Positions 34,020 through 43,629 of a DNA stretch of 64,000 nucleotides are shown here, piece by piece (position 1 is the stretch's first letter; each line of letters begins with the position of its first letter). The DNA comes from Vibrio rotiferianus CAIM 577 = LMG 21460 (lineage in GTDB: Bacteria > Pseudomonadota > Gammaproteobacteria > Enterobacterales > Vibrionaceae), in the NCBI RefSeq assembly GCF_002741985.1, contig NZ_APHW01000103.1, positions 62,001 through 126,000 of the forward strand, written 5' to 3'. The notes under the pieces were generated by a model. It ran no database searches and had not been told where the DNA came from. It saw only the letters and a list, made by a program, of their open reading frames with translations. The position numbers were made by a program, and so were the translations under genes.

Positions 34020-35744
34020 ATGGATGCGAAGACAATGACGATGAATAGCCTGACCACACAAGACAAAGCAAAATCCTTACTCGGACGTGTTAGCCGCGAC
34101 AACCTTGTGTTGTTTGGTTTGCTCGCTGGCTTGTCGACCATGATGGTGCTTTTCATCTTAATGCCGCTTTGGGCAATGTTGACCAAGAGTGTGCAAAATG
34201 CCAATGGCGAATTTGTCGGTCTGGCAAACTTTGCGACGTACTTTTCTTCTTCAAGCTTGTGGGTGTCGGTAGGCAACACCTTCACTTTGGGCGTGATAGT
34301 GACCTCGGTAGTCGGTGTGCTTGCGTTTGGTTATGCCTACGCGCTAACTCGTTCATGTATGCCGTTTAAAGGTTTGTTTCAAATCCTAGGCACTGCGCCG
34401 ATCCTTGCGCCTTCGTTGTTGCCGGCGATCAGTTTGATCTTCCTTTTTGGTAATCAAGGCATTGCAAAAGAGATGCTGTTAGGAAACTCGGTTTACGGTG
34501 TGATTGGTATCTCGATAGGTTTGATCTTCTGGACCTTTCCTCATGCATTGATGATTTTGACCACTTCGCTGCGTACTTCAGATGCCCGTTTGTATGAAGC
34601 TGCTCGCGCACTGAAAACTTCACCCATCAAAACCTTCTTTATGGTGACGTTACCTGCGGCGAAATACGGTTTGATCAGCACGCTCATTGTCGTCTTTACG
34701 CTGGTTATTACGGACTTTGGTGTGCCGAAAGTGATTGGTGGAAGCTACAACGTTCTGGCAACTGACATCTTCAAGCAAGTTGTGGGACAACAAAACTTTG
34801 CCATGGGTGCGGTGACCAGCATTATGTTGTTATTTCCTGCGGTAATGGCGTTCGGCGCAGACCGTTGGGTACAGAAAAAACAGAAGAGCTTATTCGACAC
34901 ACGTTCAGTGCCTTATCAGCCAGAACCTAGCAAAGTGCGCGACAGCATTTGTTTGGTTTACTGCAGCATCATTTCTATTGCAGTGTTGGCAGTGCTTGGC
35001 ATGGCGGTGTATGGCTCGTTAGTGACGTTCTGGCCTTGGAACAAAGCGTTGACGCTAAACAATTACAACTTTGCCGAAATGAGCACTTACGGTTGGAGCC
35101 CATTCTTCAACTCGCTAACGCTGGCAGGTTGGACGGCAGTGATCGGTACTGCCATCATCTTTGTCGGTGCGTACTGCATTGAGAAAGGGCGTGCGTTTGG
35201 TCCAATTCGTCAGGTGATGCAAATGCTCAGCGTGGTGCCAATGGCGGTTCCTGGTATGGTGCTTGGCTTGGGTTACATCTTTTACTTCAATGATGCGAAC
35301 AATCCTCTGAACGTGCTTTATGGTACCATGGCATTCTTGGTTATTAACACGGTAGTGCATTATTACACGGTGGGTCACATGACAGCCCTGACAGCGCTAA
35401 AGCAGTTGCCATCAGAGATTGAAGCCACGGCGGCGTCGGTGAAGCTTCCTCAATACAAGTTGTTCTTTAAAGTGACATTACCTGTGTGTTTACCTGCGAT
35501 TTTGGACATTGCGACTTACTTGTTTGTTAATGCATTGACCACCACTTCTGCGGTAGTATTCCTTTACTCAACCGATACGATTCCGGCTTCGGTCTCGATT
35601 CTGAATATGGATGATGCAGGTCAAACTGGCGCTGCAGCGGCAATGGCTGTGATGATCATGATTGCTGCCGCAATTGCGAAGATTGTTCAGATGACTTTGG
35701 GTAAATTGTTAGAGAATCGCACACAAGCTTGGCACAAAAGATAA
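34020..35744 (+). CDS. phnU: AEP ABC transporter permease PhnU (two MetI domains fused)
   Basis: The 574-residue protein has about twelve membrane helices in two binding-protein-dependent permease halves: about 35-280 and 315-565. Each carries an EAA-type loop that docks the ATPase (first half: EAARALKTSPIKTFFMVTLP; second half: EIEATAASVKLPQYKLFFKV). The fused form is the usual layout in Vibrio phosphonate clusters. It starts 8 bases after phnT and ends 9 bases before phnR. Confidence 0.9.
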   Translation: MDAKTMTMNSLTTQDKAKSLLGRVSRDNLVLFGLLAGLSTMMVLFILMPLWAMLTKSVQNANGEFVGLANFATYFSSSSLWVSVGNTFTLGVIVTSVVGVLAFGYAYALTRSCMPFKGLFQILGTAPILAPSLLPAISLIFLFGNQGIAKEMLLGNSVYGVIGISIGLIFWTFPHALMILTTSLRTSDARLYEAARALKTSPIKTFFMVTLPAAKYGLISTLIVVFTLVITDFGVPKVIGGSYNVLATDIFKQVVGQQNFAMGAVTSIMLLFPAVMAFGADRWVQKKQKSLFDTRSVPYQPEPSKVRDSICLVYCSIISIAVLAVLGMAVYGSLVTFWPWNKALTLNNYNFAEMSTYGWSPFFNSLTLAGWTAVIGTAIIFVGAYCIEKGRAFGPIRQVMQMLSVVPMAVPGMVLGLGYIFYFNDANNPLNVLYGTMAFLVINTVVHYYTVGHMTALTALKQLPSEIEATAASVKLPQYKLFFKVTLPVCLPAILDIATYLFVNALTTTSAVVFLYSTDTIPASVSILNMDDAGQTGAAAAMAVMIMIAAAIAKIVQMTLGKLLENRTQAWHKR

Positions 35745-35753
35745 GGACACTTC

Positions 35754-36458
35754 GTGCAATACGTAAAAATCAAAGATTCGATTGTTGAACAGATTGAAGC
35801 GGGCATGCTATCGCCGCGTCAAAAACTGCCAGCAGAGCGTAAGTTGGCGGAGTCGTTCGATACTACACGCGTCACTCTGCGTGAAGCTTTATCACTGCTA
35901 GAAGCGGAAGGTCGAATCTATCGCGAAGATCGCCGAGGTTGGTTTATCTCACCCGAGCCATTGCGTTATGACCCAACTCAAACGCTGAACTTCCCGAACA
36001 TGGCGAAAGCGCAAAATCGTGTGCCAAAAACGGAGTTGGTCGCAGCAAAAGGGACGTTGGCAAACAAACAAGCCGCGCGCTTGCTGGACTTGCAACCGTT
36101 TTCGGATGTGTATCGAGTTGACCGTGTGCGATACCTTGAAGATAGGCCAGTGGTATTCGTAACAAACTACATTCGCCCAGAGCTGTTTCCGAATCTGCTG
36201 GACTATGATTTGTCAAATTCACTGACGGACATTTACCGCGATCATTATGGCGTGACGTATCAAAAGATTCGCTACCGCATTTCAACCAGCACTTTGTTGG
36301 GTGAAATGGCTCAGGCATTGCGTGCGACAGCCGGTACGCCTGCGATGGTAGTGGAGCGCATCAACTACAACCAACACGGTGAGTTGATTGATTGCGATAT
36401 CGAGTATTGGCGACACGATGCCATCAGCATTGAATCTCTGGCGGAACTCAATCGTTAA
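35754..36458 (+). CDS. phnR: GntR/HutC regulator PhnR of phosphonate use
   Basis: The 234-residue protein has an N-terminal GntR winged helix (PAERKLAESFDTTRVTLREAL, about 24-50) and a UTRA ligand domain (about 85-230). UTRA members sense small metabolites. It is encoded directly after phnU with a GTG start 9 bases downstream, so the regulator is made with the transporter. The likely operators are the three TTGGT-N4-ACCA palindromes at phnW, phnS and phnT; AEP or phosphonoacetaldehyde is the likely inducer. Confidence 0.9.
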   Translation: MQYVKIKDSIVEQIEAGMLSPRQKLPAERKLAESFDTTRVTLREALSLLEAEGRIYREDRRGWFISPEPLRYDPTQTLNFPNMAKAQNRVPKTELVAAKGTLANKQAARLLDLQPFSDVYRVDRVRYLEDRPVVFVTNYIRPELFPNLLDYDLSNSLTDIYRDHYGVTYQKIRYRISTSTLLGEMAQALRATAGTPAMVVERINYNQHGELIDCDIEYWRHDAISIESLAELNR

Positions 36459-36477
36459 GTGGATTTTCCCATCATCT

Positions 36478-36508
36478 AAGGCTCCATCTCGGGGCCTTTA
36501 TTTTATTC
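36478..36508 (+). terminator. terminator after phnR
   Basis: AAGGCTCC-ATCTC-GGGGCCTT forms an 8-bp stem (one wobble pair) followed by TATTTTATT. Confidence 0.6.
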
Positions 36509-36524
36509 AGACAGGAACATTGAA

Positions 36525-37430
36525 ATGGATTTGTTGGCGATTGGTCTCGTCGTTTTTTCTGCTGTTCTCCATGCGGGCTGGAATATCCTTGGTAAAAGCA
36601 ATTCAGGCTCTGGGCTCGCGTTTATCATGGCCGCCAGCTTTTCTGCATGTTTCATTCTTACCCCTTATTTGATTTGGTATTTGGCAACCATTGGCTGGAC
36701 ATCATTACCGAGTGAATTTTGGGGATTGCTGTTCATTAGTGGCATTTCACAAATGGTTTATCTGGTCGGTTTGATTGTCGCTTATAAGCACGCAGACGTG
36801 GGGGTGGTTTATCCGATTGCTCGGGCGCTACCTGTGATGATGGTCGGCGCAATCAGTGTGGCATTGGGGCATGAGTTATCTAGTCAGCAGTGGCTTGGAT
36901 TCTTGCTGATTACCCTTGGTTGTATGCTGGTACCACTGACGAATTTTCGTCAGGTGACACTGGGCTCTTATTTGAACGTTGGTGTGTTCTGGGCATTGAT
37001 TGCCGCAATAGGCACAACGGGTTACTCCGTGGTCGACAAAGAAGCGCTGAGTTTACTCACTGGGCAAGCGTCAGAGATCTTGAATGATCAGTACAGTGCA
37101 ATCTTCTATTTAGGTGTGCAGTTTTGGGCGATAGGTATTCCTGCTTTTGTGTGGTGCTTAGTTACGGGTAAGCCAGATGAGATTAAGACCGCGTGGCAGA
37201 TCCGTAAAACTGCTAGCATGGCAGGGGTAATGATGGCATCAACGTACGGCTTGGTGCTGTTTGCGATGACCATGACGGACAACGTGAGTTTGGTGGTGGC
37301 ACTAAGGCAAATCAGCATTGTGTTTGGATTGTTTATGGGGATTTGGTTTCTGTCTGAGAAATGGTATCTCACCCGAGGGCTTGGCGTTACTTCGATCGTG
37401 GCGGGGATTTTTGGGGCATTAATATACTAA
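36525..37430 (+). CDS. phosphonate-associated EamA/DMT-family permease
   Basis: The 301-residue membrane protein has ten predicted helices in two EamA halves (LDLLAIGLVVFSAVLHAGWNIL...; MTDNVSLVVALRQISIVFGLFMG). A hydrophobic permease of this kind recurs beside phosphonate operons in Vibrio and Pseudomonas. The natural substrate is unknown: phosphonate import, or export of acetaldehyde-like products, are both possible. It follows phnR by 66 bases, with a weak terminator between, so it is probably expressed partly by read-through. Confidence 0.8.
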   Translation: MDLLAIGLVVFSAVLHAGWNILGKSNSGSGLAFIMAASFSACFILTPYLIWYLATIGWTSLPSEFWGLLFISGISQMVYLVGLIVAYKHADVGVVYPIARALPVMMVGAISVALGHELSSQQWLGFLLITLGCMLVPLTNFRQVTLGSYLNVGVFWALIAAIGTTGYSVVDKEALSLLTGQASEILNDQYSAIFYLGVQFWAIGIPAFVWCLVTGKPDEIKTAWQIRKTASMAGVMMASTYGLVLFAMTMTDNVSLVVALRQISIVFGLFMGIWFLSEKWYLTRGLGVTSIVAGIFGALIY

Positions 37431-37621
37431 GATTAGGTAACTATAAGTAAGTAAAAGACTAGTAGCGTAACTATGTAGCCACATGCTCTTTGGTGATATT
37501 TAGTATTTCGAACTTTTTCCCTATTTTGAAATTAAAATATAATCTCATCGGTCTCTATATGTACCCTACATTAATCGAGTATTTGGAACTCGATATTTAA
37601 AAGGTAAGTAAGGAGCACATT

Positions 37622-37981
37622 ATGAAACGTTTAATCACTCTAGCAAGTCTTATCGCATTAACCGCTACTCCAATCGCTGCTATTGCTGGTGGTTACCAAT
37701 GGACTAATAACAGCAGAACCATTCATGGTAATGTTGTAGACAGTAAACAAGCCGCTTACGACATGGGCTTTGAAATGATTAAGAACTATCAAAGCAAGTC
37801 GTCAGCGCAGCTAAGAGACGAGTTCAAAAGCTCATTTGATATCGTAGACCGCCAGTCTTTCTCTATTACTAATGCGAAAGTAACAGTAGATGAATTCTTG
37901 CAAGATAACGGTCAAATCGCATACCAACCAATATTGAATGTGAAATACGAATACCGCATGCGTGAACCTGGTAATCGTTAG
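37622..37981 (+). CDS. periplasmic DUF3316-like protein
   Basis: The 119-residue protein has a signal peptide (MKRLITLASLIALTATPIAAIA) and a small domain with a conserved YDMGFEMIKNYQSKS helix and a terminal VKYEYRMRE strand. Vibrios carry many such short exported proteins, which I recall as DUF3316. The function is unknown. A good AAGGAG precedes the ATG, and a strong terminator follows. Confidence 0.6.
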   Translation: MKRLITLASLIALTATPIAAIAGGYQWTNNSRTIHGNVVDSKQAAYDMGFEMIKNYQSKSSAQLRDEFKSSFDIVDRQSFSITNAKVTVDEFLQDNGQIAYQPILNVKYEYRMREPGNR

Positions 37982-38053
37982 TTAATTTATTCGCTAGCAT
38001 TTATAACTCTATTGCCTGTTTAATCCTTGTTGTATATTCGTTCTATTATTTTT

Positions 38054-38080
38054 GGGGAGCATTTGCTCCCCTTTTTTATT
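38054..38080 (+). terminator. rho-independent terminator
   Basis: The stem GGGGAGC/GCTCCCC with an ATTT loop is followed by TTTTTT. Confidence 0.92.
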
Positions 38081-38240
38081 ATTAAATATATATTTCTGAT
38101 GAATGTGTTTCTTAAATATAATATCTCATAAATATTTTCTAACGCTCAGCGTAAGTTTTTCTAGCTCGTTGAATATTCGGTAGGTTTGTAAAGTGGTGAC
38201 AAAGCACGGTTGTGTGCGTCACTTTTACAAAGGATATCGA

Positions 38241-39641
38241 ATGACTCACCCTTCATATTGGTTTAAGCAAGCGCTTGAAATTGAGCAGCCAGAAACCGCT
38301 AAACCACTTCAACAAAATATCCAAGCAGATGTCGCTATTGTCGGCGGTGGCTACACAGGTCTTTGGACTGCGATCATGATTAAGCAGCAATCACCGGAAA
38401 AACAGGTAGTTGTGATTGAAAAAGGTTTGTGCGGCAGCGGTGCATCGGGCGCAAACGGCGGTTGTATGTTGACTTGGTCGACAAAGTTTCCGACCTTGAA
38501 ACGCTTATTCGGCGAAGAGCACGCCGCTTGGTTGGTAAAAGAGTCGGAACAAGCAGTGCTAGAGATTGACGACTTTTGTCAGCAGCACAACATCGATGCG
38601 CAATTATCATTGAAAGGGGTTTATTACACTGCAACCAACCACGCTCAAACTGGGGGAATGCAGCCAGTTGTGGACGAGTTAAAGCGTTTGGAAGTGAACA
38701 GTTGGCGTCATTGCCAAACTGAGGAGTTGCGTGCCAATGCAGGCTCGCCGCGCAATATAGAAGGCTTTCACTCTCCAGTTGCAGCCAGCGTTCAACCTGC
38801 TTTATTGGCGAGAGGGTTAAGACGCGTCGCAATAGAGTTGGGTGTTGAGATCTATGAGAACACACCGATGACGCGTTTAGATTATGGAAAACCTGCCACT
38901 GTTTGTACACCTAAAGGAAATGTTCAAGCGCAACAGGTGGTACTGGCCTTGAACGCATGGATGGTGGAGCAGTTTAAGCAATTCAAAAGCAGTATTGTGG
39001 TGGTCTCTTCCGACATGGTGATCACCAAACCGCTTGGTGACGCGCTATCTCAATCTGGTTGGCAGGCCGGTTCTAGCGTGTTGGATTCACGTATCTTCGT
39101 CCACTATTACCGAGATACGCCAGATGGCCGTTTGATGTTGGGGAAAGGCGGCAATCAGTTCTCTTTCAACAACCAAGTCAATGCAATGTTCAACAAGCCG
39201 ACACGCTATCAAGAGCTACTGCGTAAATCGTTCGATAAGTTGTTCCCGCGTTTGAAAGGGGCTGAGTTCGCTTATTCATGGACGGGCGGTTCAGATCGCT
39301 CCGCAACTGGTTTTCCATTCTTCGGTGAGTTAGATAACCAAAGCAATATCTTTTATGGCTTTGGTTATTCGGGTAATGGGGTAGCGCAGACTCGAATGGG
39401 CGGAAAGATCTTATCTTCATTGGTATTGGGAATCGAGAATGAATGGACGAAAAGCGGTTTAGCCAAAGGGCCGTTGGGGCATTTCCCGCCAGAGCCATTT
39501 AGATGGACGGGAGCGATTATGGTACGCAACGCGGTACGTCGAAAAGAGGAAGCAGAAGATAACGAGCAGACGCCATTCATCTGGGATAAGTGGCTAGCAA
39601 AACTCGCGGGACCAGCAGGCAAAGCGGATAAGCTCGACTAA
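38241..39641 (+). CDS. FAD-dependent amine/aminophosphonate oxidoreductase
   Basis: The 466-residue flavoprotein of the DAO family begins properly at ATG 38241, with AAAGGA before it; an upstream GTG adds 16 residues. The FAD-binding motif is VAIVGGGYTGLWTA at about 36-49, and the C-terminal YGFGYSGNGVAQTRMGG matches the family. A branch of this family lives beside AEP operons and is annotated as a putative aminophosphonate oxidoreductase; it would oxidise AEP or an N-substituted form to phosphonoacetaldehyde, bypassing PhnW. Gamma-glutamylputrescine oxidase-like activity is the other option. No PhnR palindrome is visible upstream. Confidence 0.75.
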   Translation: MTHPSYWFKQALEIEQPETAKPLQQNIQADVAIVGGGYTGLWTAIMIKQQSPEKQVVVIEKGLCGSGASGANGGCMLTWSTKFPTLKRLFGEEHAAWLVKESEQAVLEIDDFCQQHNIDAQLSLKGVYYTATNHAQTGGMQPVVDELKRLEVNSWRHCQTEELRANAGSPRNIEGFHSPVAASVQPALLARGLRRVAIELGVEIYENTPMTRLDYGKPATVCTPKGNVQAQQVVLALNAWMVEQFKQFKSSIVVVSSDMVITKPLGDALSQSGWQAGSSVLDSRIFVHYYRDTPDGRLMLGKGGNQFSFNNQVNAMFNKPTRYQELLRKSFDKLFPRLKGAEFAYSWTGGSDRSATGFPFFGELDNQSNIFYGFGYSGNGVAQTRMGGKILSSLVLGIENEWTKSGLAKGPLGHFPPEPFRWTGAIMVRNAVRRKEEAEDNEQTPFIWDKWLAKLAGPAGKADKLD

Positions 39642-39754
39642 ACTGAATATTTTGATCGCAAACGGATGGGGAAGAAGTGAAAGTGTTAGAGGCACCTCTT
39701 CCCTTTGTGTTAGCCTCAGTCTTTCAAGCTCAGATGCAAAAGGTGAGTAATAAA

Positions 39755-40879
39755 ATGAAAGTATTCAGCAACTTTGACAGCGGCAGCATTCACGTAGTGA
39801 AAGCGGACGACAAAAACGACATCCAACTCAAAATTCCTAACGACAACATGTCGGAATTCTGCCAGTGGTTCCACTTCCGTCTAGAGACAGAAGCCGAGCA
39901 ATCACACACCATCAAACTTCTTGAACTTGCGAAATCGGCTTACCCAGAAGGTTGGCAAGGTTACGACGTGGTTGCGTCTTACGATCGTGAAGAGTGGTTC
40001 CGAGTACCTGCAGAGTTCGATGGCGACACGCTGACTTTCACTGTTATCCCTGAGCGCAGCTCAATTTACTTCGCGTACTTTGCACCTTACACGTACGACC
40101 GTCATCTAGACCTGTTACACATGGCACAAAGCGCGCACCACTGCCAACTAGAGACGCTTGGTCATACGCTAGATGGCAATGACATGAGTTTGCTTACTTT
40201 CGGTGAGCCAGAAGAAGGCAAAAAGAAAATCTGGATGATTGCACGTCAGCACCCAGGTGAGACGATGGCGGAATGGTTCATGGAAGGTATGATCCAACGT
40301 CTGCTTGATGAGAACGATACGGTTGCGCGTGCATTGCTTGAAAAAGCAGTACTTTACGTAGTACCAAACATGAACCCAGACGGCGGTGTGCGTGGTCACC
40401 TACGTACTAACGCGGTTGGCATAAACCTAAACCGTGAATGGCAAACGCCATCAATGGAAAAGAGTCCTGAAGTCTTCTTGGTTCGTGAGCGCATGCTAGA
40501 AACTGGCGTGGATATGTTCCTAGATATTCATGGTGATGAAGCTATCCCTTACAACTTTGTGGCGGGCTCTGAAGGTATTCCTTCTTATAACGAAGGCATG
40601 GCTGAGTTGGAAAACGCGTTCAAACAAGCACTTCTGACGATTACACCAGAGTTCCAAAACGAGATCGGTTACGACAAAGATGAACCGGGTAAAGCGAACC
40701 TAACCGTTGGCTCTAACTGGGTGGCAGAGCAATTTAAGTGTTTGTCTTACACGATTGAGATGCCATTCAAAGACAATAACAACCATCCAGACCCTCTATA
40801 CGGTTGGTCTCCTGAGCGTAGTGTCTTGTTTGGACAGGATGTTTTGGTTGCAACATTGGCGGTCTCTGACAAAATTTAA
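39755..40879 (+). CDS. M14-family zinc carboxypeptidase
   Basis: The 374-residue cytosolic protein starts at ATG 39755 (MKVFSNFDSGSIHVVKAD, the family's normal start); an ATG at 39677 adds 26 unrelated residues. An N-terminal beta domain (1-120) precedes the peptidase. Zinc ligands are in RQHPGETMAEW (H-x2-E) and DIHGDE (His); the catalytic Glu is in YTIEMPF. These match cytosolic M14 carboxypeptidases related to the AGBL group. The physiological substrate in bacteria is unknown. It lies 113 bases after the oxidoreductase, so a separate promoter is likely. Confidence 0.88.
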   Translation: MKVFSNFDSGSIHVVKADDKNDIQLKIPNDNMSEFCQWFHFRLETEAEQSHTIKLLELAKSAYPEGWQGYDVVASYDREEWFRVPAEFDGDTLTFTVIPERSSIYFAYFAPYTYDRHLDLLHMAQSAHHCQLETLGHTLDGNDMSLLTFGEPEEGKKKIWMIARQHPGETMAEWFMEGMIQRLLDENDTVARALLEKAVLYVVPNMNPDGGVRGHLRTNAVGINLNREWQTPSMEKSPEVFLVRERMLETGVDMFLDIHGDEAIPYNFVAGSEGIPSYNEGMAELENAFKQALLTITPEFQNEIGYDKDEPGKANLTVGSNWVAEQFKCLSYTIEMPFKDNNNHPDPLYGWSPERSVLFGQDVLVATLAVSDKI

Positions 40880-40891
40880 CGCAATTCGTTC

Positions 40892-40920
40892 ACAGCCCGT
40901 ACTTTACGGGCTGTCTTTTC
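40892..40920 (+). terminator. rho-independent terminator
   Basis: A 10-bp stem ACAGCCCGTA/TACGGGCTGT with a CTT loop is followed by CTTTTC. Confidence 0.85.
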
Positions 40921-41495
40921 TGTCACTATTCTTTCCACGTTCTCTATTGACGAACTACTTTCTAAGCGCTTTAAACAAAAAAGCTGCAATTTCTGATGGT
41001 TATGTGAGTTTTGATAAGTAGGATTTATCGTGTCGATAAAAAATCTAATTTAATTTAGCGATGCTTATTCTGTTAAAGTCCATTACGAGATTCTCGTCAC
41101 AAAAATTATAACTTCTCATAGGGATAACAGCCTTGGTATAAGGTTGAAAGTAGGCACAGCCAGTTAAATTAGTTTTAAGTTTGCTATGTCAATACAAGAT
41201 AGAATCCGGATGATTTTCTCGCGGTATCTTGTACCTACAGAGGTTTGCTCATCGTTATCTATCACCCCAATCGTTCAGGTTTAAACGCTTGAGATAAGAC
41301 GTGGCAGATAGGTGTATCAAAATTCCAACCAGCGCTCCTAATGGAAATATACCAGTTAGAGCGTCGTGCGATGATGCGTTAATAGAGGTTGTTGGCGTAG
41401 TTTTAATTACTAAAAACAGTGCAGGTTCTGAATTTCTTGATGGCAGCGTATGCTGCGGAAAGTAATCGGGTCACCTTCGCATAAAGGAAAAAATA
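40921..41495 (+). other. 575-base non-coding region before ompA
   Basis: No open frame with a ribosome site is visible. The stretch holds the ompA promoter and probably a long leader. One 24-codon frame at about 41210 lacks a Shine-Dalgarno sequence. A small RNA or regulatory leader is possible, but no known family is recognised. Confidence 0.5.
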
Positions 41496-42473
41496 ATGAA
41501 AAAGATTGCTCTTGCAGTGGCTACCGTTCTTGCTGGTGGCGCAATGTCAAATGTTGCTCTTGCTGATACATACATCGGCGGTAAACTTGGTTACAACGCT
41601 CTAAACGACGCATGTCACCTAGACGCTCCATGCGATGACGACAGCTTCGCTGCTGGTATGCACATTGGTTACAACTTCAACGAATACGTTGCAGCTGAAT
41701 ACGGTGTTGATTACCTAGGTAACTTCACAGCTAACTTCAACAAAGCTGGCAAAAACACAGTTGACGGTGACCTATGGGCGCTAACTCTAGCTCCTAAGTT
41801 CAACCTTCCTCTAACTGATTCTTGGAACCTATTTGCTAAAGTAGGTGCAGCATACATGATGGCTGGCGACGAGAAAGATTTCGTACCAACTGGCTCTCTA
41901 GGTGCTGAATACCAAATCAACTACAACTGGAGCCTGCGCGCTGAGTACCAACGTTACCAAGATATGTCTGATGACATTATCAACGATATGGATGCAGACT
42001 TCTTCGGTATTGGCTTCAACTACAAGTTTGGTTCTGAGCCAGTTGCTCAAGAAGAAGTTGCTAAAGAAGTAGTTGAAACTCGTCCAGCGACTCGCATCGT
42101 TGAGAACGAATACCCAGCTCAAACAGCAACAGTACAATTCGGCCTAGAAAGCGCTGAACTACAAGACGCTTCTGCGTTCAACGGTACTGTAGAGCTAATG
42201 AACACTTACCCACAAGCTCAAGTTGAAATCTCTGGCTACAGTGATACAACGGGTTCTGAAGCTTACAACCAACAGCTAACTGAGAAGCGTGCACAAGCAG
42301 TTGCTGATCACTTCCAAGCTGAAGGTATCGCTGCAGACCGTATGACTGTTAAAGGTATGGGCGAAGCTAACCCAGTAGCTAGCAACGAAACTCGCGAAGG
42401 TCGTGAAGAGAACCGTCGTGTAGAAGTTGTTGTTCCTGCGTTCCAATACCAAACTGAAGAAGCTGCTCAATAA
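41496..42473 (+). CDS. ompA: OmpA-family outer-membrane porin/anchor protein
   Basis: The 325-residue protein has a signal peptide (MKKIALAVATVLAGGAMSNVALA), an eight-stranded beta barrel (about 24-175, ending FGIGFNYKF), a hinge rich in E/V, and a C-terminal peptidoglycan-binding OmpA domain (ISGYSDTTGSEAYNQQLTEKRA). It joins the outer membrane to the wall. Codons are strongly biased to the preferred set, which suggests high expression, and the upstream leader is unusually long. A GGAAAAAA site precedes the ATG. A strong terminator follows. Confidence 0.93.
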   Translation: MKKIALAVATVLAGGAMSNVALADTYIGGKLGYNALNDACHLDAPCDDDSFAAGMHIGYNFNEYVAAEYGVDYLGNFTANFNKAGKNTVDGDLWALTLAPKFNLPLTDSWNLFAKVGAAYMMAGDEKDFVPTGSLGAEYQINYNWSLRAEYQRYQDMSDDIINDMDADFFGIGFNYKFGSEPVAQEEVAKEVVETRPATRIVENEYPAQTATVQFGLESAELQDASAFNGTVELMNTYPQAQVEISGYSDTTGSEAYNQQLTEKRAQAVADHFQAEGIAADRMTVKGMGEANPVASNETREGREENRRVEVVVPAFQYQTEEAAQ

Positions 42474-42496
42474 TTCATTATTGAATCAGTAACTTT

Positions 42497-42528
42497 AAAA
42501 GCCAGCGTCTGACGCTGGCTTTTTTGTT
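42497..42528 (+). terminator. rho-independent terminator
   Basis: An 11-bp stem AAAAGCCAGCG/CGCTGGCTTTT with five loop bases and T residues after it. Confidence 0.92.
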
Positions 42529-42593
42529 TCCCCTTCATTTATCTGTCACAGCTCCGTCATAGTATTTTCTTACTTGTTCATCTGGAGCCTGAT

Positions 42594-43475
42594 ATGCAAA
42601 ACCTACCGCCACTCAAATCTCTCAAAGCGTTTGAAGCAACCGCTCGATTGCAAAGCTTTACCAGGGCGGCAGAAGAGCTCAATGTCACCCGCGCGGCGGT
42701 CAGCCAGCAAGTTAAATCCCTCGAAGTGTACTTAGACGCCACCTTGTTTGAACGCAATGGTGCTCAGCTCAATCTCACTCAAGCTGCTCACGATTATTTA
42801 CCTGTGGTAAGTCACGTCTTTCAGAGTCTTTCTGCTGCAACCCAACATCTTTTCTCTCGACAAAAGCAGGCGCAGTTGACGTTACACGTGGCACACAGCT
42901 TTTGCTCTCAATGGCTAATGCCACGACTGGCTGATTTCCATCGTCAACACCCTAAAGTGAGTTTTAAAGTCTCTACCACGGCGAACGCAATGCCGAGCTA
43001 CAGTGATATCGCTGATATAGAGATCATCAATGGTTATGGCGATTGGCAGTCACAGCAAGCCATTCAACTGACACAAGAAAATTGGATTGTGGTGGCAAGC
43101 CCTGGCTTTTTACATCTTAATCCCATTTCTCACTTATCTGATCTTGCTCGTTTGCCTAAGTTGGCTGCGGGAGGCTACCAAGAAACATGGCAGTGTTGGT
43201 TAGCGCATCAAGGTGTTGAATGTAAAGGGGTGAAGCTCACAGGAGAGTTTGAGCACTCTCTGTTAGCGATTGAAGCTGCGGTGAATCAACTGGGCGTTTT
43301 GCTTGTAAGAGATTTATTGGTCGAGGACCATCTTCAGCAAGGCTCGTTGGTGCAAATCGGAGATTGGTCGATGCCAAGCCGAGGTGCACATCACATGATT
43401 GTTCGCCGTGAAGAAAGACCGCATGTGAAAGCATTTATTGAATGGTTAAGGCAAAGTCTACACGCACAATCTTAG
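42594..43475 (+). CDS. LysR-family regulator (GcvA-like)
   Basis: The 293-residue regulator has the LysR DNA-binding domain (PPLKSLKAFEATARLQSFTRAAEELNVTRAAVSQQVKSLE) and an effector domain with the GcvA-group features (SFCSQWLMPRLADFHRQHP; LLAIEAAVNQLGVLLVRDLL). Members often control a neighbouring divergent or downstream gene, here perhaps the APH-like gene that follows 150 bases later. The effector is unknown. Confidence 0.9.
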   Translation: MQNLPPLKSLKAFEATARLQSFTRAAEELNVTRAAVSQQVKSLEVYLDATLFERNGAQLNLTQAAHDYLPVVSHVFQSLSAATQHLFSRQKQAQLTLHVAHSFCSQWLMPRLADFHRQHPKVSFKVSTTANAMPSYSDIADIEIINGYGDWQSQQAIQLTQENWIVVASPGFLHLNPISHLSDLARLPKLAAGGYQETWQCWLAHQGVECKGVKLTGEFEHSLLAIEAAVNQLGVLLVRDLLVEDHLQQGSLVQIGDWSMPSRGAHHMIVRREERPHVKAFIEWLRQSLHAQS

Positions 43476-43629
43476 GGCTCAATCACAATACAAGCAATGA
43501 TTGCTGACAATCTAACAATCTGAAACATTTTCAAACTCTTATATTAAAATTTGAGTGCTAATATGATGGGAGTACGTTTCATGTCGTCATCACTCACAGA
43601 GCGCACGCTCTGAGCATCAAGGAGCTGTA

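Noticed and set aside
41210..41284. 24-codon frame in the ompA leader
   Set aside because: No Shine-Dalgarno sequence and no recognisable peptide; not supported as a gene.
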